Below are positions 24,790-33,250 of a DNA stretch of 33,337 nucleotides, piece after piece. Within the stretch, counting starts at the first letter, position 1; every line of letters starts with the position of its first letter. A program made the translations under genes and the position numbers. The notes under the pieces are model-generated. The model searched no databases. It was given only the letters and a program-made list of their open reading frames with translations, and was not told where the DNA came from. The DNA is from an uncultured bacterium (GTDB lineage: Bacteria; Pseudomonadota; Gammaproteobacteria; Burkholderiales; Burkholderiaceae_E), in contig CAIVPX010000091.1 of the NCBI GenBank assembly GCA_903907905.1, positions 1 through 33,337 on the forward strand, read 5' to 3'.

Positions 24790-25693
24790 GCAGCGGAAAG
24801 GTCACCTGTTCCTCGACGCCCGGCAGCGTGCTGATATTGCGGGCCCCCAGTTCGCGCAAGCGCGCCACCACCTCGCTGACCAGCACCTCGGGGGCCGACG
24901 CCCCCGCAGTGACCCCGATTCGGCGCTTGCCCACGATCCAGTCGGGATCGAGCATGGCCGCAGAGCCGATCAGGCGCGACTCACAGCCCATTTTCTCGGC
25001 CACTTCCCTCAGGCGATTGCTGTTGGAGCTCGAGCGCGAGCCGATGACCAGGACCAGATCGCATTGGGGCGCCATGAACTTCACTGCATCCTGGCGATTC
25101 TGCGTCGCGTAGCAGATGTCCTGCTTCTTGGGCTCAGCGATGGCGGGGAAGCGCTGGCGCAGGGCCTCGATCACCGCCAGGCAATCGTCGACCGACAGGG
25201 TTGTCTGGGTGACATACGCCAGACGCTGCGGGTCGGCGACCTGCAGCCGATGGACGTCCTCGACGGTTTCGACCAGGTGAATGCCGTCGTCGGCCTGGCC
25301 CATGGTGCCCTCGACCTCCGGGTGGCCGGCATGGCCGATCATCACCACATCGCGCCCCTCGCGGCGCATGCGGGAGACCTCGACGTGCACCTTCGTGACC
25401 AGCGGGCAGGTGGCGTCATACACCCGCAGCCCACGCTGCTCGGCTGCGCTTCGTACGGCGCGCGAAACGCCGTGGGCCGAGAAGATCAGCACGGCGCCAT
25501 CAGGGACTTCATCGAGCGATTCAACGAACACCGCGCCCTTGCCGCGCAGCTCGCCCACGACATGATCGTTGTGCACGATTTCATGCCGAACATATACGGG
25601 GCCGCCGAAATTCGAGAGGGCACGCTCGACGATTTCGATGGCGCGATCGACACCGGCACAAAACCCGCGCGGCTGGGCCAGAACGACATCCAT
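24758..25693 (-). CDS. ispH: 4-hydroxy-3-methylbut-2-enyl diphosphate reductase
   Basis: A 311-residue [4Fe-4S] enzyme for the last step of the MEP isoprenoid pathway. The three cluster Cys are seen in RGFCAGV (C12), DATCPLV and [10 protein letters not shown]. Other motifs are [30 protein letters not shown] and [12 protein letters not shown]. It lies 11 nt behind fkpB, the usual partner, in one operon. The C-terminus overlaps the end of the EVE-domain gene by 32 nt, tail to tail. Confidence 0.97.
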   Translation of the reverse strand: MDVVLAQPRGFCAGVDRAIEIVERALSNFGGPVYVRHEIVHNDHVVGELRGKGAVFVESLDEVPDGAVLIFSAHGVSRAVRSAAEQRGLRVYDATCPLVTKVHVEVSRMRREGRDVVMIGHAGHPEVEGTMGQADDGIHLVETVEDVHRLQVADPQRLAYVTQTTLSVDDCLAVIEALRQRFPAIAEPKKQDICYATQNRQDAVKFMAPQCDLVLVIGSRSSSNSNRLREVAEKMGCESRLIGSAAMLDPDWIVGKRRIGVTAGASAPEVLVSEVVARLRELGARNISTLPGVEEQVTFPLPKGLSEKAAP

Positions 25694-25704
25694 CAGCTGG
25701 CTTC

Positions 25705-26178
25705 CTAAAGAATGCCCAGGATCTCGACATCAAGCCTGATGGCCTGACCGGCGAGTGGGTGGTTGAAGTCGAAGAGCACGTACTGATCGTTGATTTCCTT
25801 CACCACCCCGGCGTAGCGCCCCCCTCCGGGCGCGGGCAGTTCGACGAGGTCGCCTGGCTCGTAGACCGTATCGGCTATGGCGTGGGCATTGAAGGTGGCC
25901 CGTGAAAGACGCTGCAGCAACTCGGGATTGCGTTCGCCGAAAGCCTGTGCGGCAGCCAGATCGAAGGAGCGGACATCCCCCTCGGACAGCCCCAGCAGAC
26001 ATCGTTCGAGCGGCTCAGCCAGCTGGCCGATACCAAGCTGGAGCGTGGCGGGTTTATCGCCGAAAGTGTCGATGAGCACCGCCTGCTGGCTCACCAGACT
26101 GAGACGGTAATGAAGCGTGAGGTGCGAGTCCGCGTGCACGCGCGGGTCGGCCCCCGTGGCCGGGCTGATGGGATTCAT
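25705..26178 (-). CDS. fkpB: FKBP-type peptidyl-prolyl isomerase (SlpA/FkpB-like)
   Basis: A 157-residue cytoplasmic FKBP of the SlyD/FkpB group. The FKBP part begins [13 protein letters not shown] and continues with [30 protein letters not shown] (parts conserved). An inserted IF domain is followed by the closing [21 protein letters not shown], typical of this group. It probably assists protein folding; next to ispH this pairing is widespread. The start is ATG 26178; a TAAAAT hexamer ends 6 nt before it and no Shine-Dalgarno sequence is present. It is divergent from radC. Confidence 0.9.
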   Translation of the reverse strand: MNPISPATGADPRVHADSHLTLHYRLSLVSQQAVLIDTFGDKPATLQLGIGQLAEPLERCLLGLSEGDVRSFDLAAAQAFGERNPELLQRLSRATFNAHAIADTVYEPGDLVELPAPGGGRYAGVVKEINDQYVLFDFNHPLAGQAIRLDVEILGIL

Positions 26179-26184
26179 GCACTA

Positions 26185-26190
26185 ATTTTA
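26185..26190 (-). promoter_or_regulatory. -10 element of fkpB-ispH
   Basis: TAAAAT on the minus strand ends 6 nt before the fkpB ATG. There is no Shine-Dalgarno sequence and no strong -35. The spacing points to a leaderless transcript. Confidence 0.4.
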
Positions 26191-26202
26191 AGGGAACTTG
26201 CG

Positions 26203-26877
26203 ATGCGAATGGCACAACGACCGATTCACCAGCGCCCGCGCGAGCGGCTTCTTACCGCCGGCAGCTCCCCCCTGTCCGACGCCGAGCTGCTGGCCTTGCT
26301 GCTCAGAACCGGAACGCGCGAGCTCGACGTCACGGCGCAGTCCGAGCAACTGCTCGCCACCTTCGGGTCACTGCGGGCCGTCGTGGCCAGCTCTTGCGAA
26401 CAATTCAGCGCCCTGCCCGGCCAGAGCGCTGCCCGCTGGGCCATGCTCCAGGCGGCCGTCGAAATCGTGCGGCGCAGCCTGCGCGAGCAGTTGCACGAGC
26501 GCGACGCGCTGAGCTCTCCCGAGGCGCTCAGGCAGTTCCTCGGTCTATGGCTGCGCGAGCGCCCGCGCGAGTGCTTCGTCACGCTCTTTCTAGACAGCCA
26601 GAATCGCCTCATCAGCGCCGAGGAAATGTTCCAGGGCAGCCTCACCCAGACGGCGGTCTACCCTCGCGAGGTCGCCCGGCGCTGTCTCGAGCTCAAAGCC
26701 TGTTCGGTGGTCCTTGCCCACAACCACCCCTCGGGTGTTGCCGAGCCCAGCACCGCTGACCGGGTGCTCACCGACGCCCTGCGCACCACCTTGCGCGTCA
26801 TCGAGGTCAGCGTGCTCGACCACATGATCGTGGCCGGCAATCGAAGTTTTTCCTTTGTCGAGGCGGGGATGATGTAG
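26203..26877 (+). CDS. radC: RadC family JAB/MPN-domain protein
   Basis: A 224-residue RadC-type protein. The N-terminal helix-hairpin-helix part begins RPRERLLTAGSSPLSDAELL. The C-terminal JAB/MPN domain has LFLDSQNRLI, GSLTQTAVYPREV and the metal-binding HNHPSG with H173 and H175 plus D186. The cellular role of RadC is unsettled; the older link to DNA repair is doubtful. The start is ATG 26203, set by AGGGA 8 nt upstream; the frame is open to 26110 but those residues run antisense to fkpB. It converges on the Bug-protein gene with 18 nt between the stops. Confidence 0.92.
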   Translation: MRMAQRPIHQRPRERLLTAGSSPLSDAELLALLLRTGTRELDVTAQSEQLLATFGSLRAVVASSCEQFSALPGQSAARWAMLQAAVEIVRRSLREQLHERDALSSPEALRQFLGLWLRERPRECFVTLFLDSQNRLISAEEMFQGSLTQTAVYPREVARRCLELKACSVVLAHNHPSGVAEPSTADRVLTDALRTTLRVIEVSVLDHMIVAGNRSFSFVEAGMM

Positions 26878-26895
26878 GCAAAAACAGCCCTGCCC

Positions 26896-27861
26896 TCACT
26901 CCACCCTGATATTCGCCGACCGAATCACCGCGCCCCACTTGTCGCGCTCGGCAACCGTAAAGGCAGCCAGCGCGTCGCCGGTCAGCACCTTGGGCTCGAT
27001 GCCCAACTGCAGCAGCTTGTCCTGGGTCTCGACCAGGCCCATGATCCGCGCAAGCTCCGTGGCCAGCGTGCGAACCGCCTCACTCGGCGAGCCCTTGGGC
27101 GCGTAGAGCAGGTTCCAGCCCGTGATCTCGTGCCCCTTCACGCCCTGCTCGGCCACGGACGGCACGCCGGGCAGGAGCCTGCCCGACTCGGCCGATGTCA
27201 CCGCAAGCGCCTTCAAACGCCCCCCAGCCACGGTGGCACGCAGCGAGGCGATGGTATCCACCATGAACTCCACCTGGCCACCGACCAGATCGGTGATCGC
27301 CTGGGCGCTGCCCTTGTAGGCCACCCCGAACAAGGGCGCGTCAGCCTGTTGCATGAACAACTCCAGGGCAGACCGCGAGGTGGTGGTCGTGTAGGCCACA
27401 TTGAGGGTGCGGGGCTTGGCCCGGGCAGCAGCGATCAGCTTGCCCACGCTGTCCAGCGGGTTCCCGGGCGCGGTCACGAAGACCAGCGGCAAGATCCCGA
27501 TGAGCGCCACCGGCTCGAAATCCGCCAGCGGGTCGAATCCGAGGTTGGGGAACAGAAAGGGCGCGGCCGCGTGCGTGCCGTTAGTGCCCATGAGCAAGGT
27601 GTAGCCGTCGGCCGGCGAACGAGCCACATACTGCGTGCCGATGTTGCCGCCCGCCCCAGGCCGGTTCTCGACCACGAAATTCTGGCCCAGCGACCGGGAA
27701 ATCTGCTCCGCGACATAGCGGGTGGCGACGTCGGTACCCTGTCCGGCCGGGTAAGGCACCACGACCCGCACCGGCTTGGCCGGGTAGGGCTGGGCCGCCG
27801 CGACGCCAACCCCGAGTGCGATTGCGAGCCCTGCCGCCCATCGTTTGAGGATCTGCTGCAT
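26896..27861 (-). CDS. Bug-family tripartite tricarboxylate transporter binding protein
   Basis: A 321-residue periplasmic binding protein with a signal peptide (MQQILKRWAAG, then a hydrophobic run ending VAAAQ). The mature start is YPAKPVRVVVPYPAGQGTD, the Bug/TctC hallmark, followed by VENRPGAGGNIGTQYVA and ADGYTLLMGTNGTHA. These proteins bind carboxylates such as citrate or related acids and normally feed a TctAB permease. No tctA or tctB is nearby, so it is an orphan Bug protein of the kind abundant in Bordetella relatives. The start is ATG 27861, with GGGAGA upstream. A TATAAT at 28001-28006 could be its -10. Confidence 0.92.
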   Translation of the reverse strand: MQQILKRWAAGLAIALGVGVAAAQPYPAKPVRVVVPYPAGQGTDVATRYVAEQISRSLGQNFVVENRPGAGGNIGTQYVARSPADGYTLLMGTNGTHAAAPFLFPNLGFDPLADFEPVALIGILPLVFVTAPGNPLDSVGKLIAAARAKPRTLNVAYTTTTSRSALELFMQQADAPLFGVAYKGSAQAITDLVGGQVEFMVDTIASLRATVAGGRLKALAVTSAESGRLLPGVPSVAEQGVKGHEITGWNLLYAPKGSPSEAVRTLATELARIMGLVETQDKLLQLGIEPKVLTGDALAAFTVAERDKWGAVIRSANIRVE

Positions 27862-28000
27862 CGTCAGGTCTCCCTTGTTCGTATCCGACAATCAGGTGAT
27901 TGCCCGCGTCGAGAGCGCTCGGCCTTGCGGCCTTCGCTGGCAACCCCGCCCCGGGCCCCGGCGAAGGGCCTCGGCGCCCGACAGGAGCCCCGCCGACTCG

Positions 28001-28006
28001 ATTATA
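28001..28006 (-). promoter_or_regulatory. Possible -10 for the Bug-protein gene
   Basis: A perfect TATAAT on the minus strand, about 140 nt before the ATG. No good -35 is visible. It lies 29 nt from the -35 of the divergent rpmB promoter. Confidence 0.35.
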
Positions 28007-28034
28007 GGATTGCCCCTGCCCCCACCCACCAGAT

Positions 28035-28064
28035 TTGGCAAACCCGGCCAGACATGTCTATAAT
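28035..28064 (+). promoter_or_regulatory. Promoter of rpmB-rpmG
   Basis: TTGGCA (28035-28040) and a perfect TATAAT (28059-28064) are separated by 18 nt, and the start would lie about 30 nt before the rpmB ATG. This is a strong sigma-70-like promoter, fitting for ribosomal proteins. Confidence 0.7.
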
Positions 28065-28102
28065 CGGCGGTTTTGCTGGAACCCGACTCCAGGAGCGTCA
28101 TC

Positions 28103-28339
28103 ATGTCCCGTGTGTGCCAAGTGACCGGAAAAGGTCCAATGGTCGGCAACAATGTTTCGCATGCGAACAACAAGACCAAACGCCGTTTTCTGCCCAATCT
28201 GCAAAACCGCCGGTTCTGGCTCGAGAGCGAAAACCGCTGGATTCGTCTGCGCCTGACGAACGCCGCGCTTCGCCTGATCGACAAGAAAGGGCTGGATGTG
28301 GTGGTGGGTGAAATGCGTGCGCGCGGCGAAGCCGTCTGA
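28103..28339 (+). CDS. rpmB: 50S ribosomal protein L28
   Basis: A 78-residue protein, full length for bL28. It begins [20 protein letters not shown] and carries [11 protein letters not shown] and the KGLDVVV segment near the end. AGGAG lies 7-8 nt before the ATG. It is followed by rpmG in the conserved rpmB-rpmG pair. Confidence 0.98.
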   Translation: MSRVCQVTGKGPMVGNNVSHANNKTKRRFLPNLQNRRFWLESENRWIRLRLTNAALRLIDKKGLDVVVGEMRARGEAV

Positions 28340-28391
28340 CACCAAATCCGTCACCGCGACGCTGACCAGACCCTAGCAGGAAGCCTTCATC

Positions 28392-28547
28392 ATGCGTGAA
28401 AAGATCAAACTCGAGTCCACGGCCGGTACCGGCCATTTCTACACCACGACCAAAAACAAGCGCACCATGCCCGAGAAAATGGAGATCAAGAAGTTCGATC
28501 CCGTGGCGCGCAAGCACGTGGCCTACAAAGAAACCAAGATCAAATAA
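28392..28547 (+). CDS. rpmG: 50S ribosomal protein L33
   Basis: A 51-residue bL33, beginning [19 protein letters not shown] and ending [11 protein letters not shown]. It lacks the paired Cys (CxxC) motifs of the zinc-binding L33 form, so it is the zinc-independent type. AGGAAG lies upstream of the ATG. It is 52 nt after rpmB and ends 74 nt before a strong terminator. Confidence 0.97.
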   Translation: MREKIKLESTAGTGHFYTTTKNKRTMPEKMEIKKFDPVARKHVAYKETKIK

Positions 28548-28621
28548 TTCCTCGGAAGCCCTTGCTGGGCCGGGCGCGGCGCGTCCGCGCAAAGCCTGGA
28601 GAAACACGGGCTCCAAGCAAC

Positions 28622-28651
28622 AAAAAAGCCTCGCATCTGCGAGGCTTTTTT
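28622..28651. terminator. Strong bidirectional intrinsic terminator
   Basis: A perfect 14-bp inverted repeat with a 2-nt centre: six A, then GCCTCGCA, TC, TGCGAGGC and six T. The T-run serves rpmB-rpmG on the plus strand and the A-run serves the desaturase gene on the minus strand. Confidence 0.93.
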
Positions 28652-28714
28652 GTTGAATACCTTCCCGTTGATCAACCGGCCGAGCCCGCTTGCGAGCCCC
28701 CCGACGACTGCCAG

Positions 28715-29914
28715 TCAGGCCACTGCGTAAGACCGGATACGCATTGACATGGAACGCAACGCCGGAATATCGCTGGCCTCGGCCCGCTGACACCACTGCT
28801 GAAGCATGGACAGCAGTTGCTCGCGCGAACGGTTTGACCGCTCCCAGATTGCGCCCAACTCCCGACGCATCTCGACCAACACGCTCAGACGCTCGCTGGC
28901 AGCCAGCACCTCGGGCAATTTGTCGTGCTCGGCACGGCTCCACCGGCCTGCATCAAGCGGCAGCCAGTGGCGCGCCGCTTCGAGCAACTTGCCCTCGGGC
29001 CGACTGAGCATTGACAGCCGGCGGGCTTCCTCGGCGCACGCCTGCCGCAGTGAACGGGCGAACTGTTGCATGACGTCATACCGGTGCGCGATCACAGCCT
29101 GCAGCGCCTCGAGGTCAACCGTGGGGCGAGCATCGGTCAGTCGAGGCGTGGGGGCGATTTTCTTGACCCGGGCCAGACCCAACATCTCGAGCACCCGGAT
29201 GTAGAGCCAGCCGATATCGAACTCGTACCACTTGTTGGAGAGCCGGGCCGACGTGGGAAACGCATGATGGTTGTTGTGCAGTTCCTCACCGCCGATCAGG
29301 ATGCCCCAGGGGACGATGTTAGTGCTGGCATCGGGGCACTCAAAGCTGCGGTACCCAAGGGCATGACCCAATCCATTGATCACCCCTGCCGCCAGCACGG
29401 GAATCCAGAGCATCTGGATGCCGAACACCGACAGGCCGATCACCCCGAACATCAGCACATCGAGCGCCAGCATGAACAGAATCCCGGCAAACGGAAAGCG
29501 GGTGTACAGGTTGCGCTCGATCCAGTCGTCGGGTGTACCGTGACCGTACTTCTCGATGGTTTCCGGGTTGGCCGCCTCGGCCCGATACAGTTCGGCGCCC
29601 TCGAGCAGGACCTTGCGCAAACCCCAGCGCACCGGGCTGTGGGGGTCTTCGCTCCCCTCGCACTTGGCGTGGTGTTTGCGGTGAATGGCTGCCCATTCAC
29701 GCGTCACCATGCCGGTGGTAAGCCAAAGCCAGAACCTGAAAAAGTGAGAGACAACCGGGTGCAGATCAAGCGCCCGGTGAGCCTGGCAGCGGTGCAGAAA
29801 AATCGTGACGCCCGCGATGGTAATGTGGGTGGCAGCCAGCGTGAACGCCAGTACCTGCCACCACCTTGCATCAAGCAGGCCACGATCGAGAAATAGCAAT
29901 ATGGAATCGATCAA
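28715..29914 (-). CDS. Acyl-CoA/acyl-lipid delta-9-type desaturase with an unusual C-terminal tail
   Basis: A 399-residue membrane di-iron desaturase. The three His boxes are HRCQAH (41-46), HRKHH (78-82) and HNNHH (213-217), and hydrophobic segments lie between them at about 20-40, 55-70 and 145-185. It introduces a double bond in fatty acyl chains to keep membranes fluid. The start is TTG 29914, decided by a perfect AGGAGGT at 29921-29927 with 6 nt spacing. Residues from about 325 to the end are a helical, charged tail outside the desaturase core; it resembles, from memory, the C-terminus of ISL3-family transposases. It is downstream of the RNA methyltransferase on the same strand. Confidence 0.88.
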   Translation of the reverse strand: MIDSILLFLDRGLLDARWWQVLAFTLAATHITIAGVTIFLHRCQAHRALDLHPVVSHFFRFWLWLTTGMVTREWAAIHRKHHAKCEGSEDPHSPVRWGLRKVLLEGAELYRAEAANPETIEKYGHGTPDDWIERNLYTRFPFAGILFMLALDVLMFGVIGLSVFGIQMLWIPVLAAGVINGLGHALGYRSFECPDASTNIVPWGILIGGEELHNNHHAFPTSARLSNKWYEFDIGWLYIRVLEMLGLARVKKIAPTPRLTDARPTVDLEALQAVIAHRYDVMQQFARSLRQACAEEARRLSMLSRPEGKLLEAARHWLPLDAGRWSRAEHDKLPEVLAASERLSVLVEMRRELGAIWERSNRSREQLLSMLQQWCQRAEASDIPALRSMSMRIRSYAVA

Positions 29915-29920
29915 GGCAAC

Positions 29921-29927
29921 ACCTCCT
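29921..29927 (-). promoter_or_regulatory. Perfect Shine-Dalgarno sequence that sets a TTG start
   Basis: AGGAGGT on the minus strand, 6 nt before TTG 29914. There is no in-frame ATG nearby that would keep the desaturase N-terminus, so the TTG start is well supported. Few other genes in this window have such a strong site. Confidence 0.8.
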
Positions 29928-30079
29928 GAGCGGCACGGGCCCGGTCAGCGAGGGTGTTGCCGACCGCAGCCACTGACGACGCCGGCTTGCGATGGGACCC
30001 GCAAAAAGGCGCAATCAGATCGGAACCGCAAGCTGCCGGCCGAGGCCCCGAAGCGGGCGCCAACCGAACAGCCGATATT

Positions 30080-31543
30080 TTAGCCCTCCGGGGCGTGTCG
30101 CGCACCTTTTGGCGACGAGGGGTCCTCCCGACGCCAGCGCACGCCAAAAAAGCCATCGGTTTCGTGACGGTCAGGCAAGCAGCGCAGCATCCCGTCGCGT
30201 ACCGCATCGGGCGGAATCTGTGCGCCCGTTGCAGCCAGCGCCTCATGCGCATCCTCGCGCCGGAAGTTGGGGTGGGCCGCCTCAAACCAGGCTGCCTGAG
30301 CCTCGTTTTCCTCAGCCAGCAAACTGCAGGTGCCATAGACCAGCACACCCCCAGGGCGCACCAGGCGAGCGGCGGCCTCGAGGATGCTTCGCTGCTCGCC
30401 CACCAGCCGCTCGAGATCCTCCGGGCGGATGCGCCACTTGATGTCGGGATTGCGCCGCAAGGTGCCCGTGCCCGTGCACGGCGCATCGACCAGTACGGCA
30501 TCGGCGCGCGCCGCCAGCCGCTGAAGCTTGCGATCCGCCAGGCTGTCGATGGCGAACGGCTGCACATTCGTGGCCCCGCTTCGCAGCAAGCGGGGCCGCA
30601 TCCGTTGCAGTCGCGAGGCCGAGACATCGCAGGCGAACACTTGCCCCAGGGAATGCATGGCGGCGGCCAGCGCGAGGGTCTTGCCACCGGCCCCTGCGCA
30701 AAGGTCAATCACGGTCTGGCCCCGCCGCGCGCCGGTCAAAAGCGCCAGCAACTGGCTGCCCGCGTCCTGCACCTCGCATTGCCCGGACAGAAAGGTTTCG
30801 CTGCGCTCGAGCGCAGGATGACCCTCGAGCTCGAGCGCCAGCGGCGCAATCGGCACGCGGCGCGCCGCAATTGCCTCGGACGACAGCGCCTCGAGCACCG
30901 CCTGCGGCTGGGCTTTGAGGGTGTTGACCCGAAGCTGAAGGGGGGCCGACTTGAGGAGCGACACGCCCAGCGACAGCGCGCCATCCTCACCGAGCAAAGT
31001 CTGAAGGCGTTCGGCGAGCCAATCGGGAAGACTGGCTCGCACAGCGAGCGACATGGGCTGACGGCTGACCGCCTGGGCGTGGGCAAGCCACGCAGCCTCG
31101 TCAGCCTCGGGCTTGGGGAGCAGGGTTCGCCCCGGCGTACCCGCCTCGAGAAGCCCGCGTCCGGCGACCGAGAGCAGCGCCACCCGCCGCTCGATAGGGC
31201 CCGCACCACCCTGGGCCAGGTGGGCGTAGAGGCGTCGGTTGCGCAGCACGTCGAAGACGGTCTCGGCAATCTCGGCGCGGTCGCGCCGACCGAGTTCGGG
31301 ATGCGCACGAAAAAAACCGCGCAGCACCACGTCGGCCGGCACCAGACACGGCAAGGTCTCGTGCAGGGCCGCGATCAGCGGTGAGGCCGCCGGCTGCGTC
31401 TCTCCCGCGCGGGACCTGCCTCCCCGGGAGCGTCGGTCGCCGCCCGCTTCATCGGACTTGCGCGCCCCGCTTCGACCCCGCGAGGGCCGGCGTGCGTCAG
31501 GGTCGGCTCTTGAGGCCGGACGCCCCGCTTTCAATCCAGCCAT
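30080..31543 (-). CDS. RsmB/NOL1-type RNA (cytosine-5) methyltransferase
   Basis: A 487-residue SAM-dependent m5C methyltransferase. The SAM site is VIDLCAGAGGKTLALAAAM (about 278-296). The two catalytic Cys lie in VDAPCTGTGTLRRNPD (C356) and YGTCSLL (C406), as in RsmB and relatives. The likely target is rRNA or tRNA cytosine. The first 50 residues are an Arg/Gly/Ser-rich basic extension, and residues 55-140 may correspond to a shortened NusB-like region. The start, ATG 31543, overlaps the purN stop by 13 nt, so the genes are coupled. A start further inside the extension cannot be excluded. Confidence 0.88.
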   Translation of the reverse strand: MAGLKAGRPASRADPDARRPSRGRSGARKSDEAGGDRRSRGGRSRAGETQPAASPLIAALHETLPCLVPADVVLRGFFRAHPELGRRDRAEIAETVFDVLRNRRLYAHLAQGGAGPIERRVALLSVAGRGLLEAGTPGRTLLPKPEADEAAWLAHAQAVSRQPMSLAVRASLPDWLAERLQTLLGEDGALSLGVSLLKSAPLQLRVNTLKAQPQAVLEALSSEAIAARRVPIAPLALELEGHPALERSETFLSGQCEVQDAGSQLLALLTGARRGQTVIDLCAGAGGKTLALAAAMHSLGQVFACDVSASRLQRMRPRLLRSGATNVQPFAIDSLADRKLQRLAARADAVLVDAPCTGTGTLRRNPDIKWRIRPEDLERLVGEQRSILEAAARLVRPGGVLVYGTCSLLAEENEAQAAWFEAAHPNFRREDAHEALAATGAQIPPDAVRDGMLRCLPDRHETDGFFGVRWRREDPSSPKGARHAPEG

Positions 31544-32172
31544 ATCGACTGCCTTTCATCGATCTGCGCGCCGCCAAGTCGGACGCGGTGCCCTTCAACA
31601 TGCAGTCGCCCCGCAAGATGCCAGGCCATGGCCATCGGATAAATCCGATGCTCGGCCGCAAGCACCCTTGCAGAAAGGCGCGTCGCATCGTCGTCGGGTC
31701 TGACGGCCACGGCCGCCTGGGCGATGATCGCTCCCCCATCGAGTTCTGCACTCACATAATGGACGGTAGCACCGTGTACCCGCACCCCGCCCTCGAGCGC
31801 GCGACGGTGGGTGGCCAGACCGGGAAAGGCCGGCAGCAGCGACGGGTGCACGTTGAGCATGCGCCCCTGGTAGCGGGCGACCAGCCCGGGGGCCAGCACA
31901 CGCATGAACCCCGCTAGGGCCACCACATCGGGTGCGAGTGACTCGAGCTTCTCGGCCAGGGCAGCATCGAACGCGTCCCGGCCAGGGTACTGCCTGAAGG
32001 CGACGACCTCGACTCGAAGACCCAATGACCGGGCGGCCTCGCAGCCGGGCGCGTCTTCACGGTCGGCAATCACTGCCTCGATACGCGCCGGCCAATTTTG
32101 CTCACGACAGGCACGGGCCAGCGCAACCATGTTGGAGCCGCGCCCTGAGATGAGCACGACAATTTTTTTCAT
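31531..32172 (-). CDS. purN: Phosphoribosylglycinamide formyltransferase
   Basis: A 213-residue GAR transformylase, the folate-dependent third step of purine synthesis. It begins MKKIVVLISGRGSNM. The catalytic region NVHPSLLPAFPGLATH supplies the conserved Asn and His, and VHYVSAELDGGAII the conserved Asp. The start is ATG 32172; an upstream in-frame ATG at 32184 lies within the TATGAT element of the likely promoter, so it is probably not used. It overlaps the methyltransferase gene by 13 nt and is divergent from ribF. The 5' end contains a run of seven A. Confidence 0.95.
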   Translation of the reverse strand: MKKIVVLISGRGSNMVALARACREQNWPARIEAVIADREDAPGCEAARSLGLRVEVVAFRQYPGRDAFDAALAEKLESLAPDVVALAGFMRVLAPGLVARYQGRMLNVHPSLLPAFPGLATHRRALEGGVRVHGATVHYVSAELDGGAIIAQAAVAVRPDDDATRLSARVLAAEHRIYPMAMAWHLAGRLHVEGHRVRLGGAQIDERQSIWLD

Positions 32173-32179
32173 GCGGCCG

Positions 32180-32188
32180 ATCATAGCA
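32180..32188 (-). promoter_or_regulatory. Extended -10 in front of purN
   Basis: TGC-TATGAT on the minus strand ends 7 nt before the purN ATG. There is no Shine-Dalgarno sequence between. Transcription should begin at or beside the start codon. Confidence 0.45.
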
Positions 32189-32220
32189 TCGCGACGCCAG
32201 CGACCCCGCCTCCAAAGTCT

Positions 32221-32226
32221 TATAAT
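32221..32226 (+). promoter_or_regulatory. -10 element of ribF
   Basis: A perfect TATAAT about 48 nt before the ribF ATG. The -35 region is poor. ileS is probably on the same transcript. Confidence 0.5.
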
Positions 32227-32274
32227 TCAAGGTTTTGCCCACTCCTCATCCCTCGAGAGACTGCCATTTCAGCC

Positions 32275-33249
32275 ATGGAGGTTTTCCGTCGACTACCACC
32301 GCTCGATCGTCGCGCCGATTGCGCGCTCACGATCGGCAATTTCGACGGCGTGCATCGCGGCCATCAGGCAGTACTCGCCCAGTTGCGCGAGCGTTCGCGC
32401 GCACGCGGCCTGGCCACCTGCGTGCTCACCTTCGAGCCGCACCCTCGGGAATACTTTGCCCGCCTGGGGGCGCCAGGATTGGCAGCACCGGCACGCATTC
32501 AGACCACGCGTGACAAGCTGATCGCACTCGCCGAGCACGGTGTCGACCGCGTGTGTATTGCACCCTTCGATGCGCGCCTGGCCGGACTCGACGCGGAACG
32601 CTTCTTCGAGCAGGTGATCGTGGGGGGACTGCGCGCACGCGAACTCCTCGTGGGCGACGATTTTCGCTTCGGCCGGCAGCGTGCGGGCGATTTTGCGATG
32701 CTTCAGCGCCTATCACAGCGCCATGCCATCACGTGCGCCCGCATCGATTCCTTCTCGCTCGACGGCACACGCGTGTCGAGTTCGGCCGTACGCGCGGCGC
32801 TCGAGGCCGGGGAATTCGACCGGGCCGCTCACTTGCTCGGGCGCCCCTTCCGGCTGAGCGGTCATGTGCTGCATGGCCGTAAGCTCGGTCGCACCATCGG
32901 ATTTCCCACGCTCAATCTGCGGATTCCGTTTACCAGACCTGCGCTGGCAGGCATCTTCGTCGTCCAGGTGCTGGGACTGGCCGACCGTCCCCTGCCGGGT
33001 GTGGCGAGCCTCGGGACTCGTCCTGCGGTCGAAAGCAACGGCCGACTGCTGCTCGAGGTGCACCTCTTCGATTTTGCGCAAGAGGTCTACGGCAAACTCA
33101 TCAGCGTCGAATTTCTGCACAAACTGCGCGACGAAGCCCACTACGATTCACTCGATTTGCTCACTGCGCAGATCGAACGCGATGCGACGGCGGCCCGTGC
33201 CTATTTCGCTGGCATGCGCCCGCCCGCCAACCTTCCCTTGAGAGACTGA
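32275..33249 (+). CDS. ribF: Bifunctional riboflavin kinase/FAD synthetase
   Basis: A 324-residue enzyme that makes FMN and then FAD. The N-terminal nucleotidyltransferase half has GNFDGVHRGHQ (about 22-32), a HIGH-like motif, and LTFEPHPREYF, then LLVGDDFRFG and SSSAVRAAL. The C-terminal flavokinase half has GRKLGRTIGFPTLNL and GVASLGTRPAVE, then LEVHLFDF and VEFLHKLRDE. The start is ATG 32275. One base separates its stop from ileS, the usual ribF-ileS arrangement. Confidence 0.96.
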   Translation: MEVFRRLPPLDRRADCALTIGNFDGVHRGHQAVLAQLRERSRARGLATCVLTFEPHPREYFARLGAPGLAAPARIQTTRDKLIALAEHGVDRVCIAPFDARLAGLDAERFFEQVIVGGLRARELLVGDDFRFGRQRAGDFAMLQRLSQRHAITCARIDSFSLDGTRVSSSAVRAALEAGEFDRAAHLLGRPFRLSGHVLHGRKLGRTIGFPTLNLRIPFTRPALAGIFVVQVLGLADRPLPGVASLGTRPAVESNGRLLLEVHLFDFAQEVYGKLISVEFLHKLRDEAHYDSLDLLTAQIERDATAARAYFAGMRPPANLPLRD

Positions 33250-33250
33250 G

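Noticed and set aside
27862-28034. A small gene or RNA between the Bug-protein gene and rpmB
   Set aside because: The region holds promoters for both neighbours and no reading frame with a ribosome site or a convincing folded RNA.
31541-32184. purN starting at ATG 32184
   Set aside because: That ATG is part of the TATGAT element 7 nt before ATG 32172, and the family begins with the MKKIVVLISG segment at 32172.
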